DNA of 64,000 nucleotides from Halalkalibaculum roseum. GTDB taxonomy: Bacteria; Bacteroidota; Rhodothermia; Balneolales; Balneolaceae. Position 1 is the first letter of the stretch; the number at the start of each line of letters is the position of its first letter. Shown here piece by piece: positions 15,780 through 23,664 of the stretch. The DNA lies in the NCBI RefSeq assembly GCF_011059145.1, contig NZ_JAALLT010000002.1:62001-126000 (forward strand). Reading direction: 5' to 3'. The position numbers and the translations under genes are program-made. The notes below the pieces were generated by a model. That model was not told the origin of the DNA. It saw nothing but the letters and a program-made list of their open reading frames with translations, and made no database searches.

Positions 15780-16575
15780 TGCTATCAATATTTTTTATGC
15801 TGTATCCTTTTTCCTTGTCATGATCTGTGAGCTGGAAGAGGGGATGGTGGCTATCGTGATAACCAAGAATAGTAAAATCTTCCTCATAGGCTTTACGGGT
15901 TAGCTCTTTTCTCATTTTCATACTCTCTTTTGCATCAAAATCATATTTTGCTGCGAAATTGCGGTTAACCTCACCGCGTGTAGCCAGCACGTCTCCCGCC
16001 ATCAAATATTTGTGCTCACCGTCGTCATACAACAGTACCTGCGAAAACTCGGTATGCCCCCCGATTTTGTTTATGCTGACGTCATCATACGGATGGTCGG
16101 TATCTTCAAGAAATTCAATATCAGCTTTGGCATCTAGGAAATGAATGAATTCAGATTTCTCTTCATCATAATATTCATCCTGATTCAACACTTTCTGCCA
16201 GCCGTTGCCCGAAACCCATAATTTTGCCTCTGGGAAGGTCAATTCCCAGTAGCCGGATCCTTTGCCCGCCAGGCCACCAATATGATCGTAATGCAGGTGA
16301 CTGGCAAAAATATCGGTGATATCGTACTCTGTTAATCCGAATTTAGCAAGGTTTTCCTTGATGGTATCGGTATTTGTGTCTTCTCCGAAGTCACCTATTC
16401 CTACATCAAAGAGATAGTTTCGATTTTGACCGGTGATCAGAAAGGGATTGAGAGAAATTTTTAAGGCTCCCTTAGCAGGAGGATCATCTCTGTCAATACG
16501 ATTGAACTTTTTGTCGAGTCCCACCGAAAAAGTGCCTTCATATAGCGGGTGGCAAATGATGTCATTTTCTTTCAT
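15766..16575 (-). CDS. Metallo-beta-lactamase fold hydrolase
   Basis: A 269-residue MBL-fold protein with the zinc motif SHLHYDHIGGL (HxHxDH), the later histidine in GGHTEFSQ, the metal-bridging Asp in YLMAGDVLAT and a final histidine in LGYHDSHHP. It resembles the quorum-quenching lactonase/AttM-like and uncharacterised MBL groups; the exact substrate is not evident. It overlaps the following nucleoside phosphorylase gene, so the two are in one transcript, but no pathway link between them is obvious. Confidence 0.85.
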   Translation of the reverse strand: MKENDIICHPLYEGTFSVGLDKKFNRIDRDDPPAKGALKISLNPFLITGQNRNYLFDVGIGDFGEDTNTDTIKENLAKFGLTEYDITDIFASHLHYDHIGGLAGKGSGYWELTFPEAKLWVSGNGWQKVLNQDEYYDEEKSEFIHFLDAKADIEFLEDTDHPYDDVSINKIGGHTEFSQVLLYDDGEHKYLMAGDVLATRGEVNRNFAAKYDFDAKESMKMRKELTRKAYEEDFTILGYHDSHHPLFQLTDHDKEKGYSIKNIDSNVPA

Positions 16576-16667
16576 GAAATATTCTATCTAAAAAACTAAG
16601 ATCAATCTGATATTCTTTGATCAGAGAAAAATTAATTTGAATCCGTCAAACCTGCGTTTACCGGGTT

Positions 16668-17663
16668 CTATGTATTATCGTTCTCGAAGCGCTCGTAGGC
16701 GTCTATGATATCTCTGACCAGCTTATGCCTGACAACGTCTTTTTCATCGAGGTAAACAAAAGAGATACCTTCAATATCCTTGAGAATATTCTGAATAGAA
16801 ATGAGTCCCGACTCTTCTTTTCGGGACAGGTCGGTTTGTGTAATATCCCCGGTGATGATCGCCCGACTGTTAAACCCAATTCGGGTTAGAAACATCTTCA
16901 TTTGCATGTTTGTGGCATTCTGGGCCTCATCCAGTATGACAAACGAATTGTTCAGGGTTCGCCCGCGCATGTAGGCAAGTGGGGCAATTTCGATGGTCCC
17001 TTTGGCAATATGAAGCTCCAGACGATCGTATTCTATCATTTCTTCCAGGGCATCATACAGTGGCCGCAGATATGGGTCGATTTTTTCACGAAGATCTCCG
17101 GGAAGAAAACCAAGTGTTTCACCGGCCTCCACAGCGGGTCGAGCCAGGACTATTTTATTGACTTTTCGTTCTTTCAGTGCCTTAACGGCCAGGGCTACAG
17201 AGGTATAGGTTTTTCCGGTACCTGCAGGCCCAATAGAAAAGACAATGTCATTTTTAGCCGATGCTTCCAGAATTTCTTTCTGACCGGGGGTTTTGGCTTT
17301 TACGGCTTTACCGTCGTGGGTATTGAGTATGAAATCACCGGTGATGCTTTTATCTCGCAGGGGATTAGTCTCTTCAGGCTCCCGGTCTCCTTTGGTCAGT
17401 GCCAAAACGGTTTCAACATCACGCTCTGTCAGGTCACCGTTTCGCTTGGCCATATTTTCAAGCTCGCCAAAAATCTCCCGAAGCTCTTTCAGATCTTTTT
17501 CAGGTCCTTTGAGCTTAATGTTGTTGCCTCTCGCAGTAATTACGGTTTCCGGGTAGGCTTCTTCAAGGGTGGATAAATGTTCATCGCCGAATCCAAGTAC
17601 GATGACCGGCTCTACCTTCTCTAACTGTATGGATTCAATTTCAAGGTTTTGTTGCTCAGTGAT
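16668..17663 (-). CDS. phoH: PhoH family ATPase, apparent ATC start codon
   Basis: PhoH-like P-loop ATPase: Walker A GPAGTGKT, Walker B FVILDEAQN, and TGDITQTDL. The first ATG in frame (17451-17453) would give 261 residues and would cut off the conserved N-terminal domain. Upstream of it the frame stays open and encodes family-typical sequence (LEIESI ... VIVLGFGDEHL ... TVITARGNNIKLKG). The frame is closed by TGA ten to twelve bases before codon ATC at 17661-17663. No ATG, GTG or TTG lies between. The ATC has a GAGG seven bases upstream and would yield TEQQNLEIES after the initiator, total 331 residues, the usual length. PhoH proteins act in RNA metabolism, probably with RNase YbeY. A base-call error at the start codon is the main alternative. 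Confidence 0.8.
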   Translation of the reverse strand: MTEQQNLEIESIQLEKVEPVIVLGFGDEHLSTLEEAYPETVITARGNNIKLKGPEKDLKELREIFGELENMAKRNGDLTERDVETVLALTKGDREPEETNPLRDKSITGDFILNTHDGKAVKAKTPGQKEILEASAKNDIVFSIGPAGTGKTYTSVALAVKALKERKVNKIVLARPAVEAGETLGFLPGDLREKIDPYLRPLYDALEEMIEYDRLELHIAKGTIEIAPLAYMRGRTLNNSFVILDEAQNATNMQMKMFLTRIGFNSRAIITGDITQTDLSRKEESGLISIQNILKDIEGISFVYLDEKDVVRHKLVRDIIDAYERFENDNT

Positions 17664-17789
17664 AAGCGATCCTCAAAATGTTTAGTTCAAGTTAATAAAC
17701 CTATAAAATAAGGAAAGTCTCAGAAAAAGTTTAATAACTGGTTGGTATTGTAAAACTAATAGAAACCTACAAATCGAAACACTTCGGTT

Positions 17790-18476
17790 TTAAACCAGCG
17801 TTCCCTTGCCCATGCGTGCTCTCTTGGTCAGATCTTCAATACTTTTGGTAATATTTTTTGCCTTAAAAACGCTGCTACCGGCCACCAGTACATCGGCACC
17901 GGAACGGGTTACCTTTTCAATATTATCGATTCCTACTCCCCCGTCAACTTCAATAAGGAATCCGAGCTGTTTGTTTTCACGAATGATGCTCATATCCTTT
18001 AGTCTTTGGTAGGTATTCTCAATGAACGACTGTCCCCCAAAACCGGGATTTACGCTCATTATGAGTACCAAATCAACATATTCCAGAATGGGTTCAATAG
18101 TAGTCAGAGATGTTGCAGGATTAACCGCTATGCCGGCCATCATATCTTGCTGTTTGATGCTTTGAATGGTACGGTGTAAATGTGGACAGGCTTCCTGGTG
18201 GACGGTAAGCTGATCGGCGCCGGCATCGGCAAAAGCTTCGATATACTGATCGGGATTTTCGATCATTAGGTGGACATCCAAAAAGGCATCACTTGCTCTT
18301 CCTGCGGCTTCCACGATAGCCGGACCATAACTGATATTGGGAACAAAATGTCCGTCCATGACATCGCAATGAATCCATTTAACCCCGGCATCAGTGCAGG
18401 TAGTGATCTCTTCACCGAGTTTTGTATAGTCGGAGGCTAGGATGGAGGGAGCTAAAATGGGAAGTTCGAAGTCCAT
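17790..18476 (-). CDS. rpe: Ribulose-phosphate 3-epimerase
   Basis: A 228-residue TIM barrel of full family length. LAPSILASDYTKLGEEI, HCDVMDGHFVPNISYGP (metal-binding His and catalytic Asp), DVHLMI, MSVNPGFGGQSF and EVDGGV with the second catalytic Asp are all present. It interconverts ribulose 5-phosphate and xylulose 5-phosphate in the pentose phosphate pathway. It begins eight bases after the PASTA gene stop, so it is the distal gene of the envelope block above it. That the housekeeping gene sits behind envelope genes suggests simple read-through rather than a shared role. Confidence 0.96.
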   Translation of the reverse strand: MDFELPILAPSILASDYTKLGEEITTCTDAGVKWIHCDVMDGHFVPNISYGPAIVEAAGRASDAFLDVHLMIENPDQYIEAFADAGADQLTVHQEACPHLHRTIQSIKQQDMMAGIAVNPATSLTTIEPILEYVDLVLIMSVNPGFGGQSFIENTYQRLKDMSIIRENKQLGFLIEVDGGVGIDNIEKVTRSGADVLVAGSSVFKAKNITKSIEDLTKRARMGKGTLV

Positions 18477-18484
18477 AATAAGAA

Positions 18485-19312
18485 TCAGTTTTGAATTTGC
18501 GAGCTATCGGGGTCGGCAACAAAAGAAGTATCCAGTACGGCACCTGACTCACTCTCTTCTCTGACATCAAACCGCTCGGATACAATCAGTTTAAGAGTTT
18601 CCCCTTCGATTACCTTTTCCTGCTTGGGCGTAAAGTCAAGAATCGTATTTGGCGGATATTGTCTGTTTGGTTGGAAACGTATCTCTCCGACACGTAGACC
18701 GGCTGTCCTAAGCATCTGCTGCGCTTCTGCCAGCCTTGCCCCAATGATATTGGGTACTGCTACCATTTTCTCACCGAGACCGTCGCTAACGGCTAAATTG
18801 ACAACGGTACCCTTATTAACCGTTTTGCCGGCCGGAATTGACTGGCGAAGTACACTATTCTTGAATCTAGAAGATTCATAACTGACCGTACCTACTTCCA
18901 AGCCATAGTTCTGCAGTTGAATTTTTGCATTTCTAAGGGAGAGATTGACCACTTTAGGAACCTCAACTTTTGGTGTGGAAACCGTATTGACCGTCAGGTA
19001 AATTTTCCTGTTGGGTTTGACAATCTCAGAGGCCGAAGGTGTTTGATCAATCACATAGTCGGCGGGATAAGCCGAGTTAGAACGGCGTTCGGACACTTCA
19101 AAACGGAGTCCATAGGTGGTCAGGAGGCTGTCGGCTTCGTTAAGAGATAACTTGGTAACATCCGGTACAGTGACGCCCTCGTCGTAATTGGTGTAAGCCG
19201 GCATCAATACATAATCCAGTAATAGAATTAAGAGGGCTCCTGCGGCAATCAGCGTGCTGACAGAAGCATAGAATTTTTTGCTGGTAAGTAAGTCTCTAAT
19301 TTTTTCAATCAT
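18485..19312 (-). CDS. Membrane-anchored protein with three PASTA domains
   Basis: A 275-residue protein: short basic cytosolic head, one membrane span (about 16-35), then three PASTA repeats. Their starts are marked by VTVPDVTKLSLNEADSLL, VEVPKVVNLSLRNAKIQL and VAVPNIIGARLAEAQQML. PASTA domains bind peptidoglycan fragments or regulate penicillin-binding proteins and Stk-type kinases. No kinase or transpeptidase domain is attached. A small stand-alone PASTA protein could scaffold cell wall enzymes. It is followed directly by rpe and preceded by the DUF5683-like gene, same strand. Confidence 0.88.
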   Translation of the reverse strand: MIEKIRDLLTSKKFYASVSTLIAAGALLILLLDYVLMPAYTNYDEGVTVPDVTKLSLNEADSLLTTYGLRFEVSERRSNSAYPADYVIDQTPSASEIVKPNRKIYLTVNTVSTPKVEVPKVVNLSLRNAKIQLQNYGLEVGTVSYESSRFKNSVLRQSIPAGKTVNKGTVVNLAVSDGLGEKMVAVPNIIGARLAEAQQMLRTAGLRVGEIRFQPNRQYPPNTILDFTPKQEKVIEGETLKLIVSERFDVREESESGAVLDTSFVADPDSSQIQN

Positions 19313-19343
19313 ATATCTAAAAATACGGCACTTTTAGCTTTTC

Positions 19344-20285
19344 TTAAAAGTGATATTTTACCGAAAAGCTCTGAAGTTTTAGGGGATTTGCTTCTGCGTT
19401 AATACGGTTATTTTTAATTTTAACGGTTAAAAACGCATCAAAAGCAGATACTATATGGTTTAGTACAATTAATGAGAGCATGTTCCCGGCGAGCCGGTAA
19501 TTATCGTTGAAACGTTCTGCAAGTGAGGATCCTCTGAAAAAGTTGAATGGCATATCCGTACCGTCCCAATTCAATTTATAGGGATTATCCAGGCTCCCGC
19601 CATTTTGATTACTTCCAAAATCTCTCCAGCCCGGCCCGTATTGATAATACTTGCTGATCAGTTCATAGTACTGCTGTGATCCGTAATCGGGCATTACGTG
19701 GGAAAAATTATTTCCCGACCGGTCCGGATAGATAAAAGGAGTGTTTCGTTCAACCATCCTCAGTAATTCGATATCAACAACGTTCCAGTCTATATCGGTA
19801 TTGTAGGATGCGCTTAAACCCGTGACCTGATTGCGCAGTTCATCTATGGCACTGTTACTGAGGTTGTTCTGCTCGTAGTAATTAACCAGCCATTTGGCAT
19901 AAGTGACTACGCTCCAGTTGTTATTGGCAAACTGCTCGTATTGACGCTCCTGTTGCTTGGCATCGTTTAAACGGGTTAGATGAACCGTGAAGAAAACAGC
20001 TTCTGCAGCGAGGTAGGCACCGGCACGCAGCCACTTATTGTTTGCAGCCTGTCCCGTGCCGGGTACTATGGCCGAACTCAATAAAGCCAAACCGGGCTTG
20101 CTGCGTACCGGGTTCAGCATGGAACCGGATTGCTGCAACGCGCTACTACTCTCATATTTAAAATCAGCCATGGTCAACGGCTTTCTATTATTTTCAGAGA
20201 AAACAGTAGATTTGACTGGCTGCGCTATAGCCATAACAGGCAATAGGATAGCAAAAAGCAGTATGTAGAAGCGCAGACTATTCAT
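19344..20285 (-). CDS. Predicted exported DUF5683-like protein
   Basis: About 313 residues with a signal peptide (LLFAILLPVMAIAQ). The segment ALLSSAIVPGTGQAANNKWLRAGAYLAAEA is the kind of start-of-domain seen in Bacteroidota proteins annotated DUF5683 (PGxGQ, then small-residue hydrophobic helices). The rest has no motif I recognise; a second hydrophobic helix near the C-terminus (LAGNMLSLIVLNHIVSAFDAF) supports a membrane location. I chose ATG 20283-20285, which overlaps the upstream gene stop by eight bases (ATGAATAG); an ATG four codons earlier is possible. Placed in the envelope operon after the peptidase/barrel gene. Confidence 0.65.
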   Translation of the reverse strand: MNSLRFYILLFAILLPVMAIAQPVKSTVFSENNRKPLTMADFKYESSSALQQSGSMLNPVRSKPGLALLSSAIVPGTGQAANNKWLRAGAYLAAEAVFFTVHLTRLNDAKQQERQYEQFANNNWSVVTYAKWLVNYYEQNNLSNSAIDELRNQVTGLSASYNTDIDWNVVDIELLRMVERNTPFIYPDRSGNNFSHVMPDYGSQQYYELISKYYQYGPGWRDFGSNQNGGSLDNPYKLNWDGTDMPFNFFRGSSLAERFNDNYRLAGNMLSLIVLNHIVSAFDAFLTVKIKNNRINAEANPLKLQSFSVKYHF

Positions 20286-23200
20286 TATTGAGGACATTAA
20301 AATCAAAAGTTAAGCCAAAGTGAAGTAGGAGTTCTCTACCGTAGCTTACCTTGCCTGTGGGGGTTTCTGTGATGAACTCATCAGGTAAAGTAACATCAAA
20401 TTTATTAAAACCATAAGCGGTACTGATAAATAGCTTTAGCGGGAACAGGTAATAGCTGTTGAAAGCGAAGCGAATCTCGCTCCCAATACCGGTTTTCAGA
20501 GATTGATCACTATGCAGGGGACTGTCCCAGGTCGATCCGCCCTCAGCAAATACACGTATGAATATTTTATCCAAGGTATATCTGCCAGCCTGTTGCTTGA
20601 TGTCAGTCAGTAACGGGAATATATAGGAAAACTGTCCAAAAGCGGTTGTAGAGCCACCAAGAGCAAAGAAAGGATAACTTCGCATGCCGGTGAAACCGCC
20701 GATATAATCGAGGTAAAATGAATCATCCGGTTTGTTGAGGTAACTGAAAAAGCGGCTATTGATCTGACCGGTTGTTTGGTCTGAAAATGAAAATCCAAGA
20801 CGGGTGCTCAATTCTACTGAATGATTGTTCTCGGTGTTGTAGATAGGTGTCAGGCTTCCATCCCTGATCTCGTAATCATCCAGGAGTTTGCCTCTTTCGT
20901 AAGTATATTTTAAAAAGGAGCGAAACCCGATAGGGGCGATATCGCTATGTTTATAAGGTCTGAACATTTCAAGTACGTGACTTGCACTTATAAAAGTACC
21001 TTTGAAATATTCTGTAGAGGAAGAGGGAATGAATTGCTTAAGTTCCCTTGAAAAAAATCCATCGGTCTGTACTTTGTAGGATGTATATCCTACGCCCAGT
21101 TCCACAAGATTGCTTTCATCGATTTTACTTCGAAGAAACAGGTCGGCCTCCCAGATATTATAGGCAATGTCGGCATTGAGGGTATCCGGCAAACACGAGG
21201 TACAGGGAAACTCTTCAATAGAGAGACCATTATCTACATTGCGCCTCAGGTTATAGAGTTCGAGAGAGATAGTGGGAGACCATCTCTTTTTAATAAAAGG
21301 AAGTCCTTGGTACTCGGTTATCAGAAAGAGATCGCGATCCAAATCAGAAAGCCTGGAAGGACTAAAAAAGTCCCCGATACCATCTGCCGACCTGGAGCCG
21401 AATCCAAAGAGGGCACCCCCGAATATGGAAAGCTTGTCAATAACTTCCCTGGAGCTGATATATGTGCCCAATTTGAGATCGCGTAAGAGGTTCTCTCCAA
21501 GATCACCGAACTGTCCGCTTCGAATCAGGCTGCCGTTGCTACCATTTAGTTTGGTGTAATTATCGAAACGGATTACCGGATAAAAACTGAGGCTGGTGAA
21601 GGTTTCCCGGTATTCATAAAATTGTCGGGTTCCAGTTTCAGTACTGGAGGCAATATTGAAGGATACGCTACTTGTATCTGCTCGCCGGTAGAAGCTTTCA
21701 TTAAAGCCCACTAGGTCCGAGTCGTCAAAGGACTTTCCTGAATTTTCCATTCCGGAATAGGCCAGAAATCCATTTTCGTTATAAACGGGATTGTAGCCCC
21801 CTTTTAAAGTCCTATCAGTAGCTTCATTTAAGTTGATAGAAGAGATGCGGTATCCCTGCCCGGTATATTCGGCAAACACCACTTGGTTGTCACTGCTCAC
21901 ATTGGGCATGAATGCCCCTCCGATTACATTGGTCAGTTGTTGAGGTTCACCACCTTGCAATGGCATTCGGTAAATATTGAATATACCCGTGCGGTCGGAA
22001 GCGTAGTACAAGAACTCGCCCTCCGAATCTATAAAAGGGTCTCTCACGTCGGCATAAGGATCTGCGATTACTGTTTCAATCTCTTTTGATTTTATATGCA
22101 GACGCCTGATCTCTCTGCCTTTTGCGTCAGAGAAAGCAAAATAAATCATGCTGCCATCCTGATTCCATGCAGGGGTAAAAAGTTGTTGGCCCCGGTCGTA
22201 ATCGGTGAGTTGTGTGACCTCACCATTGGTCGTATCTACCAAAACGATATTCTGGGTTCCCTGACTCTGTACAATTGCTACCACCTTGTTATCTGTGGGA
22301 TGCCAGACCGGTGAAGAAAGTCGTGCACTTTTGGTGACGCGCTGCTGTTTACCCGTTTCAAAATTATAGGTAAACAGATCATCATATTGCTCACCGTAGG
22401 CATTCAGCTCTCGTCTTATAAAAGCGATTTTTTCTCCGTCGGGTGAGAAAGAAAAAGAGGAGTGAATCTTCTCGATAAGAGGGTCATTCCCGAAGCCACA
22501 GCTGAGAGGCTTGGATGTTTTTAATTCTCCCAAGGAAATACTTAGCCCGGGAGACCGACTTTTATTTTCTGTATCTGTAATATAGAGTGAGGTTCGGGAT
22601 TCGTCTCGACCCTTGTTTGATAGGTATGCAATGCGATTATTGGAAGGTGAAAAGCGGGGAAAAAAATTCATGAATCCGTCTCCCTCTATGGTCTTAGTTT
22701 CAGAAGGGGAGATGTCCTCAGTAGCGTTGGTATAAAAGCTTTTACGATTATTGACCCACTCATCAAAGATCTCGTTACCTGATTTCCCGGTAGCTACTTT
22801 CAGTGCTTCATCGGCCGAATAAACGCCTGACCTGCTGAAAGCATCCGAAATTTTGGGAAGTATCTCTTCACCATATTGCTGCACAAGATATATGGTAAAA
22901 GAGAACCCTTGGTTATAAACCTGCTCTCTTTGCAGGCTGTTCTTGGATGAGAAGATGCCCATTTCCTCCAATGAGAGATAGTTGTCATTCAATATTGCTG
23001 AACGTAATACCATATCACGATGGGTATCCCAGGTATCATAATACCAGCCGGAGCGCTGATACTGCGCAGAACCTTCAGCCAGCCAGGCAGGGATACTGAT
23101 GGATGCGAAGGGATGGGTGATAATGCCCCTGGGATAGCCGTACAACACATCCGGACGGCGCACATCTTCATAGGATAGCCATTGAAAGTACACGGCGGGC

Positions 23201-23664
23201 AAGCGACGGCTTTTTTTCATAGAAGCCTGGAGCTGTATGATGTGAGTCAGTTCATGACTTATCACATCTCTCAACCAGTTGTTGGTTCCCCTTAACGGGG
23301 TGTTCAGGGCCGGTACCCAAATCTGTATCTGGTTGTCAAAAAAATAGGCAGCCCCATTGGAGTAATCCTGACGGTCGTTTAATGTGATGCTTATTTTGGT
23401 ATCAGGTTCCAGCATATAGAGTTCCGTAATTCCCGGATATACCTCTTCGGCAATCCGGGAGGCTACCTTAGCGGACCGACTGTTTCCCTTCTGAAAATGA
23501 ATAAGATAGTGTTCGCTCTCAATAGTATACCAGGGTAGGTGATTATGGGGATAATCATACAATGAAGGAGAGAGCTGAGCTTGAACAGGAGTTTGCATGA
23601 GCCCCAAAAAGCCTGCTATGGCCATAGTTATAAAGGCGATATGTAAATTCTTAATTCGGCTCAA
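20278..23664 (-). CDS. Gluzincin-like peptidase/TolB-type propeller/beta-barrel fusion
   Basis: A 1128-residue exported protein with three parts. After a signal peptide ending QTPVQAQ, a peptidase-like domain carries H137-E-L-T-H141 and WLAEGSAQY with E197, the zinc site pattern of MA-clan (gluzincin) peptidases. Residues about 330-660 have repeated FSPDGEKIAF / PVWHPTDNKVVAI / FTPAWNQDGSMIYF / DRTGIFNIYRM blocks, a TolB/DPP-IV-like beta-propeller. The last ~430 residues are rich in alternating beta-strands (LELYNLRRNV, ELGVGYTSYKV, GRELLLHFGLTFDF), like an outer-membrane surface-antigen barrel. The start is TTG at 23662-23664, overlapping the previous stop (TTGA), and is needed to keep the basic head of the signal peptide. 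Substrate unknown. Confidence 0.82.
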   Translation of the reverse strand: MSRIKNLHIAFITMAIAGFLGLMQTPVQAQLSPSLYDYPHNHLPWYTIESEHYLIHFQKGNSRSAKVASRIAEEVYPGITELYMLEPDTKISITLNDRQDYSNGAAYFFDNQIQIWVPALNTPLRGTNNWLRDVISHELTHIIQLQASMKKSRRLPAVYFQWLSYEDVRRPDVLYGYPRGIITHPFASISIPAWLAEGSAQYQRSGWYYDTWDTHRDMVLRSAILNDNYLSLEEMGIFSSKNSLQREQVYNQGFSFTIYLVQQYGEEILPKISDAFSRSGVYSADEALKVATGKSGNEIFDEWVNNRKSFYTNATEDISPSETKTIEGDGFMNFFPRFSPSNNRIAYLSNKGRDESRTSLYITDTENKSRSPGLSISLGELKTSKPLSCGFGNDPLIEKIHSSFSFSPDGEKIAFIRRELNAYGEQYDDLFTYNFETGKQQRVTKSARLSSPVWHPTDNKVVAIVQSQGTQNIVLVDTTNGEVTQLTDYDRGQQLFTPAWNQDGSMIYFAFSDAKGREIRRLHIKSKEIETVIADPYADVRDPFIDSEGEFLYYASDRTGIFNIYRMPLQGGEPQQLTNVIGGAFMPNVSSDNQVVFAEYTGQGYRISSINLNEATDRTLKGGYNPVYNENGFLAYSGMENSGKSFDDSDLVGFNESFYRRADTSSVSFNIASSTETGTRQFYEYRETFTSLSFYPVIRFDNYTKLNGSNGSLIRSGQFGDLGENLLRDLKLGTYISSREVIDKLSIFGGALFGFGSRSADGIGDFFSPSRLSDLDRDLFLITEYQGLPFIKKRWSPTISLELYNLRRNVDNGLSIEEFPCTSCLPDTLNADIAYNIWEADLFLRSKIDESNLVELGVGYTSYKVQTDGFFSRELKQFIPSSSTEYFKGTFISASHVLEMFRPYKHSDIAPIGFRSFLKYTYERGKLLDDYEIRDGSLTPIYNTENNHSVELSTRLGFSFSDQTTGQINSRFFSYLNKPDDSFYLDYIGGFTGMRSYPFFALGGSTTAFGQFSYIFPLLTDIKQQAGRYTLDKIFIRVFAEGGSTWDSPLHSDQSLKTGIGSEIRFAFNSYYLFPLKLFISTAYGFNKFDVTLPDEFITETPTGKVSYGRELLLHFGLTFDFNVLNNE

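Noticed and set aside
16902-17576. A 224-codon open frame on the plus strand
   Set aside because: It lies exactly opposite PhoH, whose motifs are unmistakable; the plus frame encodes no known family and is low in plausible composition.
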